64,000 nt of DNA from Solanum dulcamara. Lineage: Eukaryota > Streptophyta > Magnoliopsida > Solanales > Solanaceae. Shown piece after piece: positions 34,431 to 47,270 of the stretch. The stretch covers positions 53,763,501 to 53,827,500 of the forward strand of contig NC_077243.1 in assembly GCF_947179165.1 (NCBI RefSeq), in the 5' to 3' direction. The position numbers and the translations under genes were made by a program. The notes under the pieces are model-generated. The model worked only from the letters and a program-made list of their open reading frames with translations. It made no database searches and was not told the DNA's origin. Positions within the stretch are counted from its first letter, which is position 1. Each line of letters begins with the position of its first letter.

Positions 34431-36048
34431 CAATGAGTAGAATGTGTTTTTGAAAGACAATTTCATATTTGACCCTTTTCGAGAATGATTAATATTTGGA
34501 CTATTTTACCCCTCTAAGTCTAAAATCTATCAATATGGGTGTCATTGGACTCCTTGTGATGCGTATGTTCCATTCTTGATAGTGGGTTGTCATTTCAGGT
34601 ATTGAATTCAAGATTTGATCACTCATAGAGGAGTTCGAGTGAGGTTTCGACTATTGAGGTAGGTTTAGTTATCCTTCTTGGGGCTGAGTTGGGATGATTA
34701 GCCAAATTCTATGTTGTAGACTTTGGTATGGGTTCGTAGTGAACTTTGGGACTGTTAAATTGCTTTGAGATGCCTGTGTGGGGGCTTATTTATATTATGA
34801 TACCTGTGTGGGGGCTTATATGTGTTGTTTAGCCCGTGTGGGAGCCTTATTTGATTTATTATCTGTGTTGAGACTGTGTAATTCATGACTTATCTGAATT
34901 AGAGATGTGAAATAATTATTTGCTTGAGATGCCCATATGAGGGGTTGTGTTGGGGGTTTGAGCATATATGAGTATTGAAATATTGTAGATTATGGGACCA
35001 CTTAATTTGAGGTATTTCCTTTCCAATACTGTCTATTGAGGGTGAATATCATGTTTAGGTTATGTTTTGAGAACTTTCAACCTTGTTTTACATGTTGATT
35101 TGCATATTACCTCCATGCCTTATATGTTGTGAATGCATTCATCCTCATTTATATTATCACTGATCATTGGGAAGTTGAGAACTATGGAAATTCTTTTTGA
35201 GAAAGAAAATGTGACACCTTTCATATATCCTTGACCACGAGTAGGTGGAAAGCGAAGGAGATATTAGTATCATGAGTCCTTGGCTATGAGCTGGGTGGTG
35301 AGGCAGGTTATACATTGAGATTTTGATGAGGTATATGATCTGTGAGATCCTTGGGGTCTTTCTTGGTAGGATACCTCGGTAGGTGTATATGAGAGGTTGT
35401 GCGACAACCTTGATCCCACCATACCATCATATCATTGAATCATCATAATACATTGCATAGCATTGATACCTGTGATACTTCTATTTGTTAAAATATAATA
35501 TTGAACTGTATTTATGTATTTACTTTAATCGCGCTATTCTATATAAATTGGTAGCAGCGTAGCCAGAGTAGGACTTTTTTGCATGCAGGTGGAAGTGTCC
35601 CTTAGTTTATTTCATAGTTTTTTATTAATTCCTTATACTAAGTTGGTTAAACCTACTAAGTACATGTGGATTCTACTAACCCCTACTTTTGTGTCCCTTT
35701 TGATGCAGCTACTAGTCAGGTTGTCCAGCGGGGTAGTTGATTCTAGTGGACACGTTATCATTGGATTAGTGGTGAGATCTTGGGATACGGATTTCTTCTA
35801 GTCCATTTTTCATTTTTAGTCTTTTCTATATTTGTAGACTTAGATTGTGTATTCAAACTCAGATTTGTATTTAGATGCTCTTATACTTATGACACCAGGT
35901 TTGGGATAGTTTCATTGTTATCCTTTTATTGCATTTATCTGTGGCCTGACTTCCTTAGGGAGTATCGTATGGTTTTACTTTTTGGCTTACACATAGGTAT
36001 GGAACTTGGGATGTGTGACATCGTGACCTCCATTTTTGGGTCTTGACA

Positions 36049-36907
36049 ATGTAGAAACTATAGTGAAGTTAACCTAGACATATTTCCAATTTATATACAA
36101 GTAGTAATTTTTCCATATATCAGATATTTGTTGCTCCTTGTCTCCTGTTATGGGTGCTAATTAAGTGGAGAAGATGTGGATATGTTGTTTGGAAATTTAA
36201 CATTCCTTATAGAACTTTGCAGATTAGAAATCAAACAAAAACTAGATGATTGTCAAGGCTAAAAAGATAATATTTCCTGGTGGATGCACTCATTTTCACT
36301 AAGGAATTGCAAATGGAAGAACTTTTTCTCTCTTCCTTTGATATTGCAGAAATGTCAAAAAGGAAAATCTAGTAATCAGCCATATATGAAATTGTAAACT
36401 ATTCAGAAGTTATCATACATTATTGCAGTTGCTGAGCTTTTTAAAGGTTAAATTGAACAATGAGATAAGGATACAGATAGTTGTCGATGTTTGTTGTAGT
36501 GTAGCCAGCATTGTTGATTATCTTCTATCCTATGATATCATATAAATGTCATTAGTACCAAAAGAATAATGTACAATTTGAATTAGCGAGAGGCGTTCTC
36601 TGATACCTTGTTGTCCTTGGAACGAAAAGGCTTCCCTACCCAGGCAGGTCATTTAATTTTTTCATTATTCTATGATTTGGAGGCTATTTTACATACTCAT
36701 TTACTGAAGCATATGCATATGATGAGGAGGACATGTATGCTCACTGTTGAAAACTATAATTTTGAACATTTTTGACTTGTTAATACTTGAAGCCTTCATT
36801 AATCATTCGCACTCTTTAGAATGGCATACAAGTGTATAACTTCGAATTAATTTTGAAAATATTTAGTTCATATTAGCTACTAGATTCGATAATGAATACA
36901 TTTAAAT
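36049..36907. other. Intergenic or intronic stretch
   Basis: No repeat copy or ORF recognised. A pyrimidine tract with TTGATATTGCAG near 36350 looks like a splice acceptor on the plus strand, but no coding exon can be supported. On the minus strand it lies downstream of the MULE-like gene exon and may be its first intron. Confidence 0.35.
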
Positions 36908-37228
36908 TCAACAAATTGAAAATTTACCTAATAGAATTTGACCTCTCCACCAAGAATGGAAACGTATTCTCAATTGAATACCTTTCCATATGATCAGATT
37001 GTTGACACCATCAAATACATCCATTATGTTATTGCCAATTGTTTCAAACAAAGAAAAAGTATCACTTGTATCAACTAATCTATGATTGTATTCAAGGTAT
37101 AACACATCTCCTTCAATAGAACTTTCAACAGATTCGGAGTAAACTACATCCTTATCGAAAGTACTTACACACAAGGGAAATAGTCCAAATCCAGTGCTCT
37201 ACTTTTTTAATTGAACATATACCCGAAC
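36908..37228 (-). pseudogene. MULE/PB1-like gene, downstream half split by Element II
   Basis: Read from 37228 down: VRVYVQLKK, an in-frame TAG, then STGFGLFPLCVSTFDKD and an acidic stretch (SVESSIEGDVLYLEYN...). It ends near a GTAAAT that could be a splice donor (about 36930). The pattern resembles the N-terminal region of Solanaceae MULE transposase-like proteins, where a DDM-VRLY-ELKK motif precedes 'YPLCV'. Its upstream half is at 45889-46120 on the same strand. Joining the halves with one copy of the 5-bp target gives the reading NDMS-VRVYVQ without a gap. Assignment to the MULE family is from memory and tentative; the split is seen directly. Confidence 0.6.
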
Positions 37229-40200
37229 TATCATGACCCAATTTTTAAGGCCGTGATGGTACCTGCTAACAACCCACCAGTAGGTAAGCCTAACCCTAAA
37301 CCTTTAGCCTGAAACCAGATGCAAGGGGCTATCAATTGAAAGATGAATAAATAAAATAGAAAGTAAGTAATAATGAGAAGAAAGAGAACAACTGAAACAA
37401 ACACAAGAAACCATCCCCAAGATCTGGCATCAGTCAGTAATCGAGCATCTAAATAAAAATAAGAGTATAAGGTTTTTAAATATGAATACAGACAGTGTTC
37501 GAAATCAAGTAAAAGACTAGTCCTAATTCAGAATTGATGGAAATTGGCAACTTCGAATGCGAGGAGCTCACCCAATCTCCGAATCAAAAGCTGCTCCAAA
37601 AAACTCTAAATTAGGCGCGATAATCTGTACTATGATCTACAGGGCAGAAGTGTTGTATGAGTACCAAATGAATGGTACTCAGTAGGCATAGGCCGATTGA
37701 ACTCTGCAGATAAAGGTAGTATAAATTGCAGGTAATGAGGTAAATATAGCAAAATAATTAATTAAGATCTAAAACAATGTAAAGCAATAAATGGGAGTAA
37801 AGAGGTAGGATATATGTAAATATGGAATATGGAGTCAAAGAACACGCCTGGACGCGCAAGCCACAACCTATTTACAGTAAGGAGCACTAAAGGATCCAAC
37901 AAATCAAGGACGGAAGCACTATCTATGACAGCTTATAACATATCACCTGAGGATCAAGCCAACTGAGTCTAGAAGGAAAATCCCAACAACAACAACCCAG
38001 ACTAAGACACCATATAAACCAACTACAAGTACAACAAGAGATAAGAACAAGTAATCAAACAATAACCAATTGGATGCCCATACCCCTGAAAGGTACAAAT
38101 AATGGAAAACATACCCCCACCCTCATATAAAACTGAGGGACCACACCATACAAGTATCTGGGTGATAGGTGATTCTAATGAATGCAAGTTGTATTTAAAA
38201 TAGTGACATCATTGGTGGCTCTCAGCAATTAACAACAATGAGTATATAGACCCACCACATCCCCCATCCTACCAGGTAGTACCCATGCAGCTCCCTCATC
38301 TAGTTCAGTGGTGCACTAGCCAGAGGGACCCATAGGGGATGTGGGGAAGTCCGCATATACTGCCTAGGCCCGAACCAGGTCTTATATAGACATATAATAT
38401 CCCCATAGTGGTACCGAAGAGTGAGAATCCAACCTAGTGTAGAAGGGTCGATGCCACTCCAGATATCAGAACTAGTAACCTTAAACCATGAGCACCATGA
38501 AAAAGGGTCGCCCAGCCAGCCAGTAACCGCTAGGGGCATGGCCCAGCTAGCAAGAGTAAACCCAGGGCATCGATGAGTCAAGAAACGGCATCGACACGCC
38601 GAATATCCAAGTAATATTGAGTGCATCTCAGATGCCTTGAATGACTCACATAGAAAAAAGAGTACGTCCCTGATGCCTAATAGGTTTCAAAACCAATGAC
38701 CAAGTAATCCAAGTGGTACAACTCCCATTAAAAGTAATTTAAAAGTAGAAAAAGCGTGATAAAGCCTCCTTAAAGGTAGTAGTGAAAATTCCAATGTCAA
38801 TACCAGGATCATACTACAAAATGAGTGAATATGCTCAATCAAATGCAAGCATTCCATACCAGCATCCAAAAAAGATACATGCAGCCATAAAGGAAATACC
38901 AAATCCTAGCACACCAACAAGACAAAGGACTAACTTGGGATCCAATCGCTTCTTGAATAAGGCCTCAAGCCCAATAATAGATAATAGGTAGGATGGCATC
39001 ATAAGCCTACCGCTAAACAAAAGCAAAATAATTGAGACATCGCTTAGATATAGGGGAAGAAATATCTTTAGGATCAATGTCTTACCCCAAAATATGCCAC
39101 CTCAGCTCCCAACGAGTACAGCTAAGCCAAACCTACAACTACGATGAGTCCGGTGGTCTTAGACACTAGCATAATGGGTATCCTATCCATAATAAGCCCT
39201 AGCGGAAGCTACGCCTAGCTAATAGGGAAATAAACACCTGATAAATCACCTAAGGTTAAACCTTAGCCTAATGCCATCAATACCAACCCTAAAAAGGATA
39301 ATAATGCTAAGTCAACACCACAACTAAATCCCACAGCCTAATCTAAGGATTGCACAAGACTATTCTAGCCTAAAGCTCACCCAAGAAATAAGAAAACGGG
39401 ATAGGGTGAGGAGAACGTTAATCTCGGAAAATACTCACCTAAGTCACATGTAAAATATACTAAACAATATCTAATAAACTCCAGTCAGAAAAAGGGGAGA
39501 CTGTAGCCTACCTCAAAGTTAAACACGCACCTTCCGAATCCTCCAATTTGAAGTTCTCGACTTCCAAACATCCACTTGCTGCCACGCTAACAAAATAGCA
39601 CCTCATCAATACGGACATTTTGACACCAATTTTACATTTTTTTAGAGAAAGACCCAAAATCGTATCTAAAACAAGATTATGGGACCCATATCTAAAATCC
39701 CAAATTCAACTCTATGAAAAGGTGTATTTGAACTTGAGAAACTTGTGCTCAAACTTAGAGCACAATTTGATGCTCGAAAAGTATGAAAATCAGCCCATGC
39801 ATAGTCTCATCATTAAAGGAAAATTCAAGAGGGAGGGCAATCCCTTAGGGACGAATTTACCTTAAATGCCCTTCAACGGATGAAACTAATCACATTAAGA
39901 CGTTCTTTCGGAAAACCCCACAACTTAGCGGAAAGAATCAATGGAAAGAGAGCTAAAATGATCACAAAATAGAACTTGAAAATCCAAAGAAATCTTAAAT
40001 CAAAAATGTAATAAATAGTAGCTAACACCATGCTTTCACCCTACATGAAGCCACCCCTCAAGATTTCGAGCTCACCAACAGATTCTTCATGAAATCCTCT
40101 TGAAGTTAGACCTTTAAAGTGCCAAATTTGAGCTAGGAATGAGTGATATAATACCCTTTGAAATATGATACAAAGATGAAAACATGAGTCTTTTTAATCA

Positions 40201-41003
40201 AAGTGGCGTGCAACCATCATGAACACGGACAGAGGTCCACGAACACAGAGGCAAGGGAAATAGACCTCCACGAATAAAGACAAGGGCCCGTGATTGTGGA
40301 GAACAATTTCTCCTGCATAAGATATCAACTGAAATGTTGTTTTTCACCAAGTTCAAATACTCTGATCAGGTGCTTGGAATTCATCTAGAATCCCTTGCAT
40401 GCAAACAAAATATGCTACCCTACCAAATTCGATGTTCCAAACTCAATGACGTAGTGGAAATTTCCATACAAGGTTGTTACGACTGAAAGTGCGTCCCACA
40501 CCCAAGTGCTATTTTGAGCCTAATTACCCAACGGGCCACAAGATTAGACAAGCATTCTTGAGAAGCAAACAAAACATTGTTCTAGACCAAAATCGACATT
40601 TCGGAGCTAACTGCACTATCCGAATTTCAATACGAGTGCATTTTCTAAGAATGTTGACCAAAGTTGGGACAATTTTCAAAGGTAAAAGTGTCAAAATTCC
40701 CTAAACTCATATTGATTGCCTCGATACTCACGTCAATCACACTATTAGCCTAATTTTGCAATTCTGGAGTTGATTGAATCATTAGAATTCTGTTCTAAGG
40801 TCGTTTACCTGAAGTTATGACTGAAGTCAACTTTTCAAGTTATAAATGCTCCAACATAGGAAAATAAGACTAAAACCAAATGAACGACCAGACAACTGAA
40901 CAATCAATTCCAGCAAGTCATACATGACTTGGGGTCACTGTAGGAAAGATATAAACACTAAAAAGATCAGAGAATGAAGAAAATGACCTGGATTGCCATT
41001 ACA
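37229..41003 (-). mobile_element. Element II 3' LTR (alpha family)
   Basis: Plus-strand start TATCATGACCC, end GCCATTACA; aligns over its whole length with 971-4423. At 3775 bases it is the longest alpha LTR here. The left flank CGAAC lies in the MULE-like gene. Confidence 0.88.
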
Positions 41004-43060
41004 ACATACACTACTAAAATAACTTTCATCCGTGACAGTAAAAGTGCAGTCACAGCATGAAGGCACAAAAGGACGAGGGTTTTTAGAACCATATGATCTT
41101 CCAAACCCTCAAATACCCATTCGGGTCTAACGACTCCATCATAGAAATTAGGCTGAGAGGAAGATCCTCAAATACACTTTCAACTCCAGAAGCTCATCCA
41201 AATTCTTTTTTGGGCTCCAACTCTCATTCGCTTATCCTGAACCTGATCAATATCAGCAGATTCATCCGAGTAAGACCAACTATGCTGTAACCACCGAGAT
41301 GAGTAATACAGGACCATACTATGCTAGATGCAACTCAACTCAAAATTCCAAATATTTACCTTAAGCTTCCAGCTCTACCTTGTCCAAGCCACCAAGGAAG
41401 TTCTGCCGATCCATAGCTATCTTGAAAACCTTCAACGTTATTGAAAACATACTTACCGAACCACACCGCACAAGCTCAAGAAGTCACATATCTCAACTGA
41501 ACCTCAAGGGATGACTATAGCCCAAAAAAGGAAACAAACTCGGGCAAAGCCCAAAATTCAAATCACAACTTCCAAACCCAAGAACCCAAACCAAAACTCA
41601 CCTTCAAAAACTGCACACTCCACTCCAAAGGATGATTATCTCGTGAATGGCTAGACCGCATAGAATCCAACTCTGTTTACTTACTCCTACCATATGAACT
41701 TTTGAAACACCTACACTATATGCCCGCCAACCACTCAACCATCTCAAATTTGAGCCAACTATCCCAGTCTAAGGGAAACCATACCGGTAGGCAACGCATA
41801 AACATGAACAACTGGTCGGTAATAGTCCAAGAGAACCTACTCCTACTCATAAACACTGCAAGCTACCAAATACAGCAAAAGAAAATCTTCAATCCTAAAC
41901 AAAGTCCAAAATCCCACCTTCCACAATTTTTTTTGACCCTATCCTGTAGATGAAACATCTAAAAACTTATTATTCTCTAATAGAATCTTAAGTCTGAACT
42001 CACTAAGGGACACCACTATTTTGGCTCTATAATCAAGAGCTACCCAACTGTAAAGAACCAACCATAACGACAATAAGGTGCAAAAAGAGATCACACTTCC
42101 CAAATCCCAACTAGCCAACCAATGGTACAAAAATTCTAAACAAGCAGGGTTTTAAAAGATTAAATGAATAAAGCACCACAACACAACCGAGAATAAAATA
42201 GAGGTGGAAGGTAAAAGATAGCAAATTAGGATTACCACAATTCCATCAAATCTTACAACACCTTCCTCACAACCCCAACAATCACACTACTCCCGACTAT
42301 GCTTAAATTTAAAACATCAAGATTTCCATAAGGGACAAACTAAATAGGAAAAAAAGAGCAAACCTCAACTCCGCAACCTAAGGTCTAAAAATACCAATAA
42401 GGAATAAGGAGGAATCGGCATGTAGAATCTATTAGATATCCAAAGATGATATACCTCCATCCACATATTACCTCAACAACCAATCTTTCAACTATGAACC
42501 AAATGAGACCAAGCAATGGAGACAGCCGTCTAAGCTAAGAAAACTAAAATGGCTGAGGAGGAGTACTAATCAAAGCAAAGATAGTTAAGCACAATGGTGT
42601 GAAGAACCATTCAGCCACCAACCCAATAGGACAACTTGTAACTGAGGAAACCTTTTAATCAAACCAAATCCAACAGCACAATATCTCCCAAAAATAAGAA
42701 AGCTAGTCTAGTCGCCTATCTAACAAAGATTGACACCACAACAAAATTAATGGTAGGGGAGAAAAAAGTAAAGTCTAAGTAGCATGATTGCAACTCTAAA
42801 TAATACCGCTCAGGCAAGGCAAGGGGAGTTGCTCAACCACCACTACTCAAAAAATGAAATTGACCTAGTTGATCCACTACTAAATAAAATCAACTACGGA
42901 GATAAAACACACACACATAAGTCCAGATAAAGTAACCACAATAGTTAGGAGGTAACTAAAAAGCCAAATATACATGTATAGGTATGAAAACCCCAAAACC
43001 ATACCAAATGAACAATATAAAGCAAAATAAGGAAATCAAAAGAATATCACTATACCTGGA
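41004..43060 (-). mobile_element. Element II internal region lacking pol
   Basis: Aligns with 4424-6150 of Element I, including 'GATGCAACTCAACTCAAAAT' (41327 against 4742) and 'AAAACACACACACATAAGTC' (42903 against 5990). No RT, RNase H or integrase in any frame. ORFs at 41093, 41702 and 41939 are not conserved with Element I and are not supported. The two copies define a family whose pol was replaced by about 1.6-2 kb of unrecognised sequence. Confidence 0.75.
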
Positions 43061-44205
43061 TCCTCGTCCTCAGACTGACTTATGGAAGCATGGTATAGAT
43101 TATGACAAAGCTTCACCTGACCACCTGAAGCATCACCAGTAATCCTTTGAGCTCTACCTCTAATTGGAGGCGGCATAAAACCCAGATACCGATATGGATG
43201 AGAAAACTCTGCATAGGTTATAAGGGGCAATCTCTAAATTGGTGGCCACGCTCTTCTCAAATGTGATAAGGTCCAATAATTTTGGTCTAGGGAGTAGAAA
43301 AAGCCATAAGCATATAAAGGATTAACCCTCACCTAGGGAAATCGCTGGACCAGTGATCAAAACTCCCACAGTTATAGCAAGCTCTATAGATGAAGCTTGA
43401 CGCAAAGAATCCAGAGAACTCTTCTGGTGGCCCTAACAATTTGTGAGCCATCTCCAACCCTCTAAGAGGAACCAACTAGAATAGGATGAGCTCCCATATC
43501 TGAAGGCCTTAGGTACTCACCCTAAGAAGTCTGACCTGAACCCTATCCGCCTTAAACCCTCTTAGGACCTGAGGTGCTACCACTTTGGGCCTGATGGTTT
43601 GACAAGGAAAGTGTCCCTCGACAAACCGATACTCTTCCTAAAGTGGGATACCATCACTACTGTACTGATAGAGAGGCTTGTTGCCACTATCTCTATAAGC
43701 CTCAAGAAATGCCTGATCTACGGTTATCGCATAACCAACCACCAGAGGAAAGGTAGACTCAGCCCCTATCATGCGCTCTAACACCAATAAGAGTGGCAAA
43801 GACAATCCCCTAATGAACTCCCGACTCATATTCGGATACGTAGAGGATAATGTGTGGTTATTCCAGCCCACTCATAAAATTCCATGACATACTCTGATAT
43901 TGATGATGACCCTACTAGGGAACCACCAAGCCATGTCTGGTCGGTTAACTATCCACCGAAGCTCTGATAGAACTATTGACACTCTAATCATGTCTGTCAA
44001 AAAACTTGTGTTATCTATGTAGGAAAGAATGGATTCTAAATGATCAGTTTATAGGTTATTCAAAGTAAGGACACATGATAAGTAGTCAAGAACATAATTC
44101 CCTAAAAATGCCCTATAGCCTCCCAAGATAGGATACGGACGTCTCCTTACTAATCCACAGTACTCCACTAGAAAATTCCCTCATACCAACGATGCTGGTC
44201 AACCT
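43030..44205 (-). pseudogene. Element II gag, degenerate
   Basis: Minus strand: FYEWAG near 43890, MSREFIRGLSLPLLLVLERM at about 43830, AESTFPLVVGYA near 43760, a zinc knuckle near 43375-43335 reading CYNCGSFDHWSSDF (last Cys lost), then PPPIRGRAQRI near 43170 and a protease-start remnant ending near 43045. The N-terminal ~200 residues expected for gag are mostly absent, so the 5' part is deleted as well. Confidence 0.7.
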
Positions 44206-44208
44206 GGA

Positions 44209-44220
44209 GCTCTGATACCA
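44209..44220 (-). other. Primer-binding site, Element II
   Basis: Minus strand TGGTATCAGAGC, a perfect 12-base match to the canonical initiator tRNA-Met primer site, next to the 5' LTR. Confidence 0.9.
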
Positions 44221-44223
44221 ACT

Positions 44224-45888
44224 TTTTATGACCTAATTTCTCAGACTGTGATGGTACCTGCTAACATCCACCAGTAGGTAACCCTAACCCTTATCCCTTA
44301 GCTCGGCACCAGAGGCAATGGGCTACCAAGAGGAAGATGAATAAATAAAATAGAAAGTAAGTAATAATGAAAAGAAAGAAAAAAACTGAAACAAACACAA
44401 GAAACAACCTCCAAGACCTGACATCAGTCATTAACCAAGCATCTAAATCATAATAGGAGTATAAGTCTTTTACCAATACAATATGAGTACATACAGTCTT
44501 AGAAATCAAGTAAAGACTAGTCCTAATCCAGTATGGATGGAAATCATCAACTCCGAACGTGAGGAGCTCACCAAATCTCCAAATCAAAAGTTGTTCCACA
44601 CTAGTCCAAATCAATTGCGATAACCCGTTCTATGATCTACAGGCGTAGAAGTGTAGTATGAGTACCAAATAAATGGTACTCATTAGGCATAGACTGACTG
44701 AGCTCCATAGATAAAGCAAGTACAAATTGCAAGTGTTTATGTAAATATACCACAAGTAACAAATTAAGATCTAACACAAGGTAAAGTAGGAAATGGGAGT
44801 AAAGAGGTAGGATATATGTAAATATAGAAGCTAGAGTCAAAGAATGCACCTGCACGCGCAAGTTATAACCTATTTATAGTAAGGAGCACTGAAGGTGCCA
44901 ACTAATAAAGGATGTAAGCACTGTCTATCACGGCTAATCACATATCACCTAAGGATCAAGCCACTAAGTTTAACAGGAAAATCCCAACAATAACAACCCA
45001 AACTAAGAAATCCTGCAAACCAACTACAAGTATGAGAAGATATAAGAACAGGTATAATCAGAAAATAACCGATCGGACGCCTAAGCCCCCGAAAGGTACA
45101 AATAATGGCAAATATACCCCTGGCCCCTAGAATTTGGGGACCACATAATACTAGTATACTAGTGATAGGCGATGCTAATGAATGCAAGTTGTAGTAAAAA
45201 CCAGTGACATCATCGGTGGCTCTCAATGATAAAAAATAATGAGTGTATAGATCCATCCAGTACTGAACCTGCCAGGTGGGACCCATGTAGCTCCCTCATC
45301 TAATTTAGTAGTGCACTGGTCAGAGGGTCCCAAAGAATAGCTAGAAACGGAACTAAAATGATAATAAAATAGGACTTCAAAATCCAATGATTAACTCAAA
45401 AACATAACCAACAGCAGCTAACACCATGATTTTACCTCACACGAAGCTCACCAACTTATTCTTGACCAAACTCGACATTCTGGAGTTAATCGCTCTCAAA
45501 AAATTTCAATCTGAGCTTGGTTTCCAAAATATTGTCCAAAGTTAACCATAGGCCAAATTTCAAAGGTAAAAGCGCCAAATGGCCACAAACTTGTATCGCT
45601 TGCCTTAATACTCATGTTGATCATGCTATGAGCCTAATTTGGCCATTTTAAAGCTAATGGAACTATTAGAATTCTAGTCTGAGGTTATTTACCTAAAGTT
45701 ATGACCAAAGTCAACTTTTGAAATTATAAGTGCTCTAAAACATAGAAACGGGTCTAAAACTCAAAAGAATGACCAGGTGACCAAACAGTCAATACCAGCA
45801 AGTCATAAATGACTTGGGATCACTATAGAAAAGCTATAAACACTGAAAAGATTAGAGAATGAAGAAAATATCCTGCAGGGTCATTACA
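44224..45888 (-). mobile_element. Element II 5' LTR (alpha family) with two internal deletions
   Basis: Aligns with the 3' LTR at both ends but is 1665 bases long instead of 3775. Two gaps explain the difference: near 45328, where sequence matching 38325 joins that matching about 39938, and near 45455, where sequence matching about 40078 joins that matching about 40578. The outer end TCATTACA is followed by CGCCC, to be compared with CGAAC at the left end; three of five bases agree, in keeping with an old target duplication. Confidence 0.85.
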
Positions 45889-46120
45889 CGCCCACTCATA
45901 TCGTTGCGTATTTCTAAAGAAGTATCATTACCTTCATTGGTGAATTTGGATTTCATACACTTTGTAGTCGAATCTATATTTAATTGATTCAATTTTATAT
46001 CAACTAAGTCAAAATATGAAGCATACTACTTCAATACTATACCGTAATACTATACTTGATGTAGTAATTTTCTTCGTTCCATTTTCCAGAATGTTTGATC
46101 AATACAGTTATACTTGTCAT
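45889..46120 (-). pseudogene. MULE/PB1-like gene, N-terminal half
   Basis: Starts at an ATG at 46120 on the minus strand: MTSITVLIKHSGKWNEENYY, then a frameshift near 46045 and an in-frame stop. It continues in the next frame with YASYFDLVDIKLNQLNIDST, then FTNEGNDTSLEIRNDMS to the Element II border. The layout (a beta-strand 'TVLIKHSGKW' start and a later EIRNDM block) fits a PB1-like N-terminal domain found in front of plant MULE transposases. The catalytic domain is not in the window. Confidence 0.6.
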
Positions 46121-46394
46121 TGAATTCCTATTCATAATCAATACAAAATAGATTACTAAAAACTATCACTTCTTCCTCAAAAAAACAATAGAGCTAAATT
46201 TTTGTATGACACATGTACGATGCCTGTGGAGAAACACTCAATAAACAAATAAAAAAATTGAGTATGTTGTATCTCAATTATTTCTAGTTAAATTGATAAG
46301 AATCCAAGAGGATATGAAGTGAATGGAGGAATTTTAGGTGTTAACTGATTAATGGAAAATTGAGACTTTAAGGGGCGTAATTAAAGGGTTTTGC
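46121..46394. other. Upstream flank of the MULE-like gene
   Basis: AT-rich; on the minus strand this is the promoter side of the gene starting at 46120. No specific element can be called. Confidence 0.4.
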
Positions 46395-47185
46395 ATTTTA
46401 AAAGCAGACTACTTTATTTAGTGCTAATCAAATACAACTGTATCATTATATTAAAAAATACATTTAATATAGTGACTAAACAACATAAAGTGTAGTCATT
46501 TATCGTAATTACCATAATTATAGCTATTTAACTTCAAACTATATTCATTTTTGAAAGTTTCACTTTTATTTATACTTGAAGCAAATTAAGTAATTCAAGA
46601 TAGATTTTGTAGAAGATTTAAGTATTTCTATTTCAACAAAAGTCTTAGAAAAGTTGGTGGTCCCTATGAACATAGTTTCTCAAAATTATGTTATAAGACG
46701 TGTAAGAACTACATTGACTTATTTGTCTTTTTGATGAAAAAATGGAAAAGAATGAATTAAAATTTTTCTTCCAATCTTATGAACTCTTACAAAATTGGTG
46801 TTATATTTTATTGTTTAGGAATAACCTTACTATTTAAGTATAAACGAGTATCCAAATCAATCTCTCCATTTTAGTTCATGAGTAAAAATACAAATTATTG
46901 AGTTCATATTGAGTTATGAACTCAATAAGTTGTCTACAACAACAACAACAAAACATACTGAGTATAATTCCATAATTGGGATTTAGGGAGGGTAGTGTGT
47001 ATGTAACCTTACTTCTACCTTGTGAAGGTAAAGGTTGTTTCTAATAGACCCCCCGACTTAGTAACAACAATACATAATATGGCAACCAAAGCAAAGGAGA
47101 CAACATGTAATAACATAATTGAGGAACAAGATAATATGTGAAATATAATAAGAATATTGATTAGAGACACTACACAATATTTGGT
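46395..47185. repeat. Segment S3: partial copy of the triplicated segment
   Basis: Matches 25453-26235 of S2. It includes the short open stretch (46600-46734, IDFVEDLSISISTKVLEKL...), which is open for 44 codons here and 39 in S2, and the SINE remnant. It ends abruptly near 47185, where S2 goes on toward the Agenet gene but this copy does not. Confidence 0.75.
46936..47062 (-). mobile_element. TS-like SINE remnant (S3 copy)
   Basis: Plus strand ACAACAACAACAACAAAAC followed by GGGATTTAGGGAGGGTAGTG and ATAGACCCCCCGACTT; same truncated form as the other two copies, so it was part of the segment before triplication. Confidence 0.7.
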
Positions 47186-47270
47186 TATGTTTGCATAGTT
47201 AATGTAGCATTTATGTTGCCCATGCAACTAATATTGTTATTGCAAATTTTGTTATACACCATTCACATCA

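Larger units (their letters stand above)
29682..36048 (+). mobile_element. Solo LTR, alpha-like gypsy, interrupted by LINE
   Basis: Begins TGTAATGACCTTGAGGG and ends TTTTTGGGTCTTGACA, the termini of this LTR class in plus orientation. It is flanked by ATGCA (29677-29681) and ATGTA (36049-36053), a 5-bp target duplication with one change. No gag or pol and no PBS follow, so this is a solo LTR left by LTR-LTR recombination. Without the LINE and its duplicated target it is about 2.72 kb. A short repeat set near 34765-34860 (GATGCCTGTGTGGGGGCTTA repeated with variations) lies in its second half. The ORFs at 30223, 35583 and 35780 are inside it and are not genes. Confidence 0.85.

Noticed and set aside
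35583..36046. Two overlapping hydrophobic ORFs
   Set aside because: Inside the solo LTR; Phe/Leu-rich owing to T-rich sequence.
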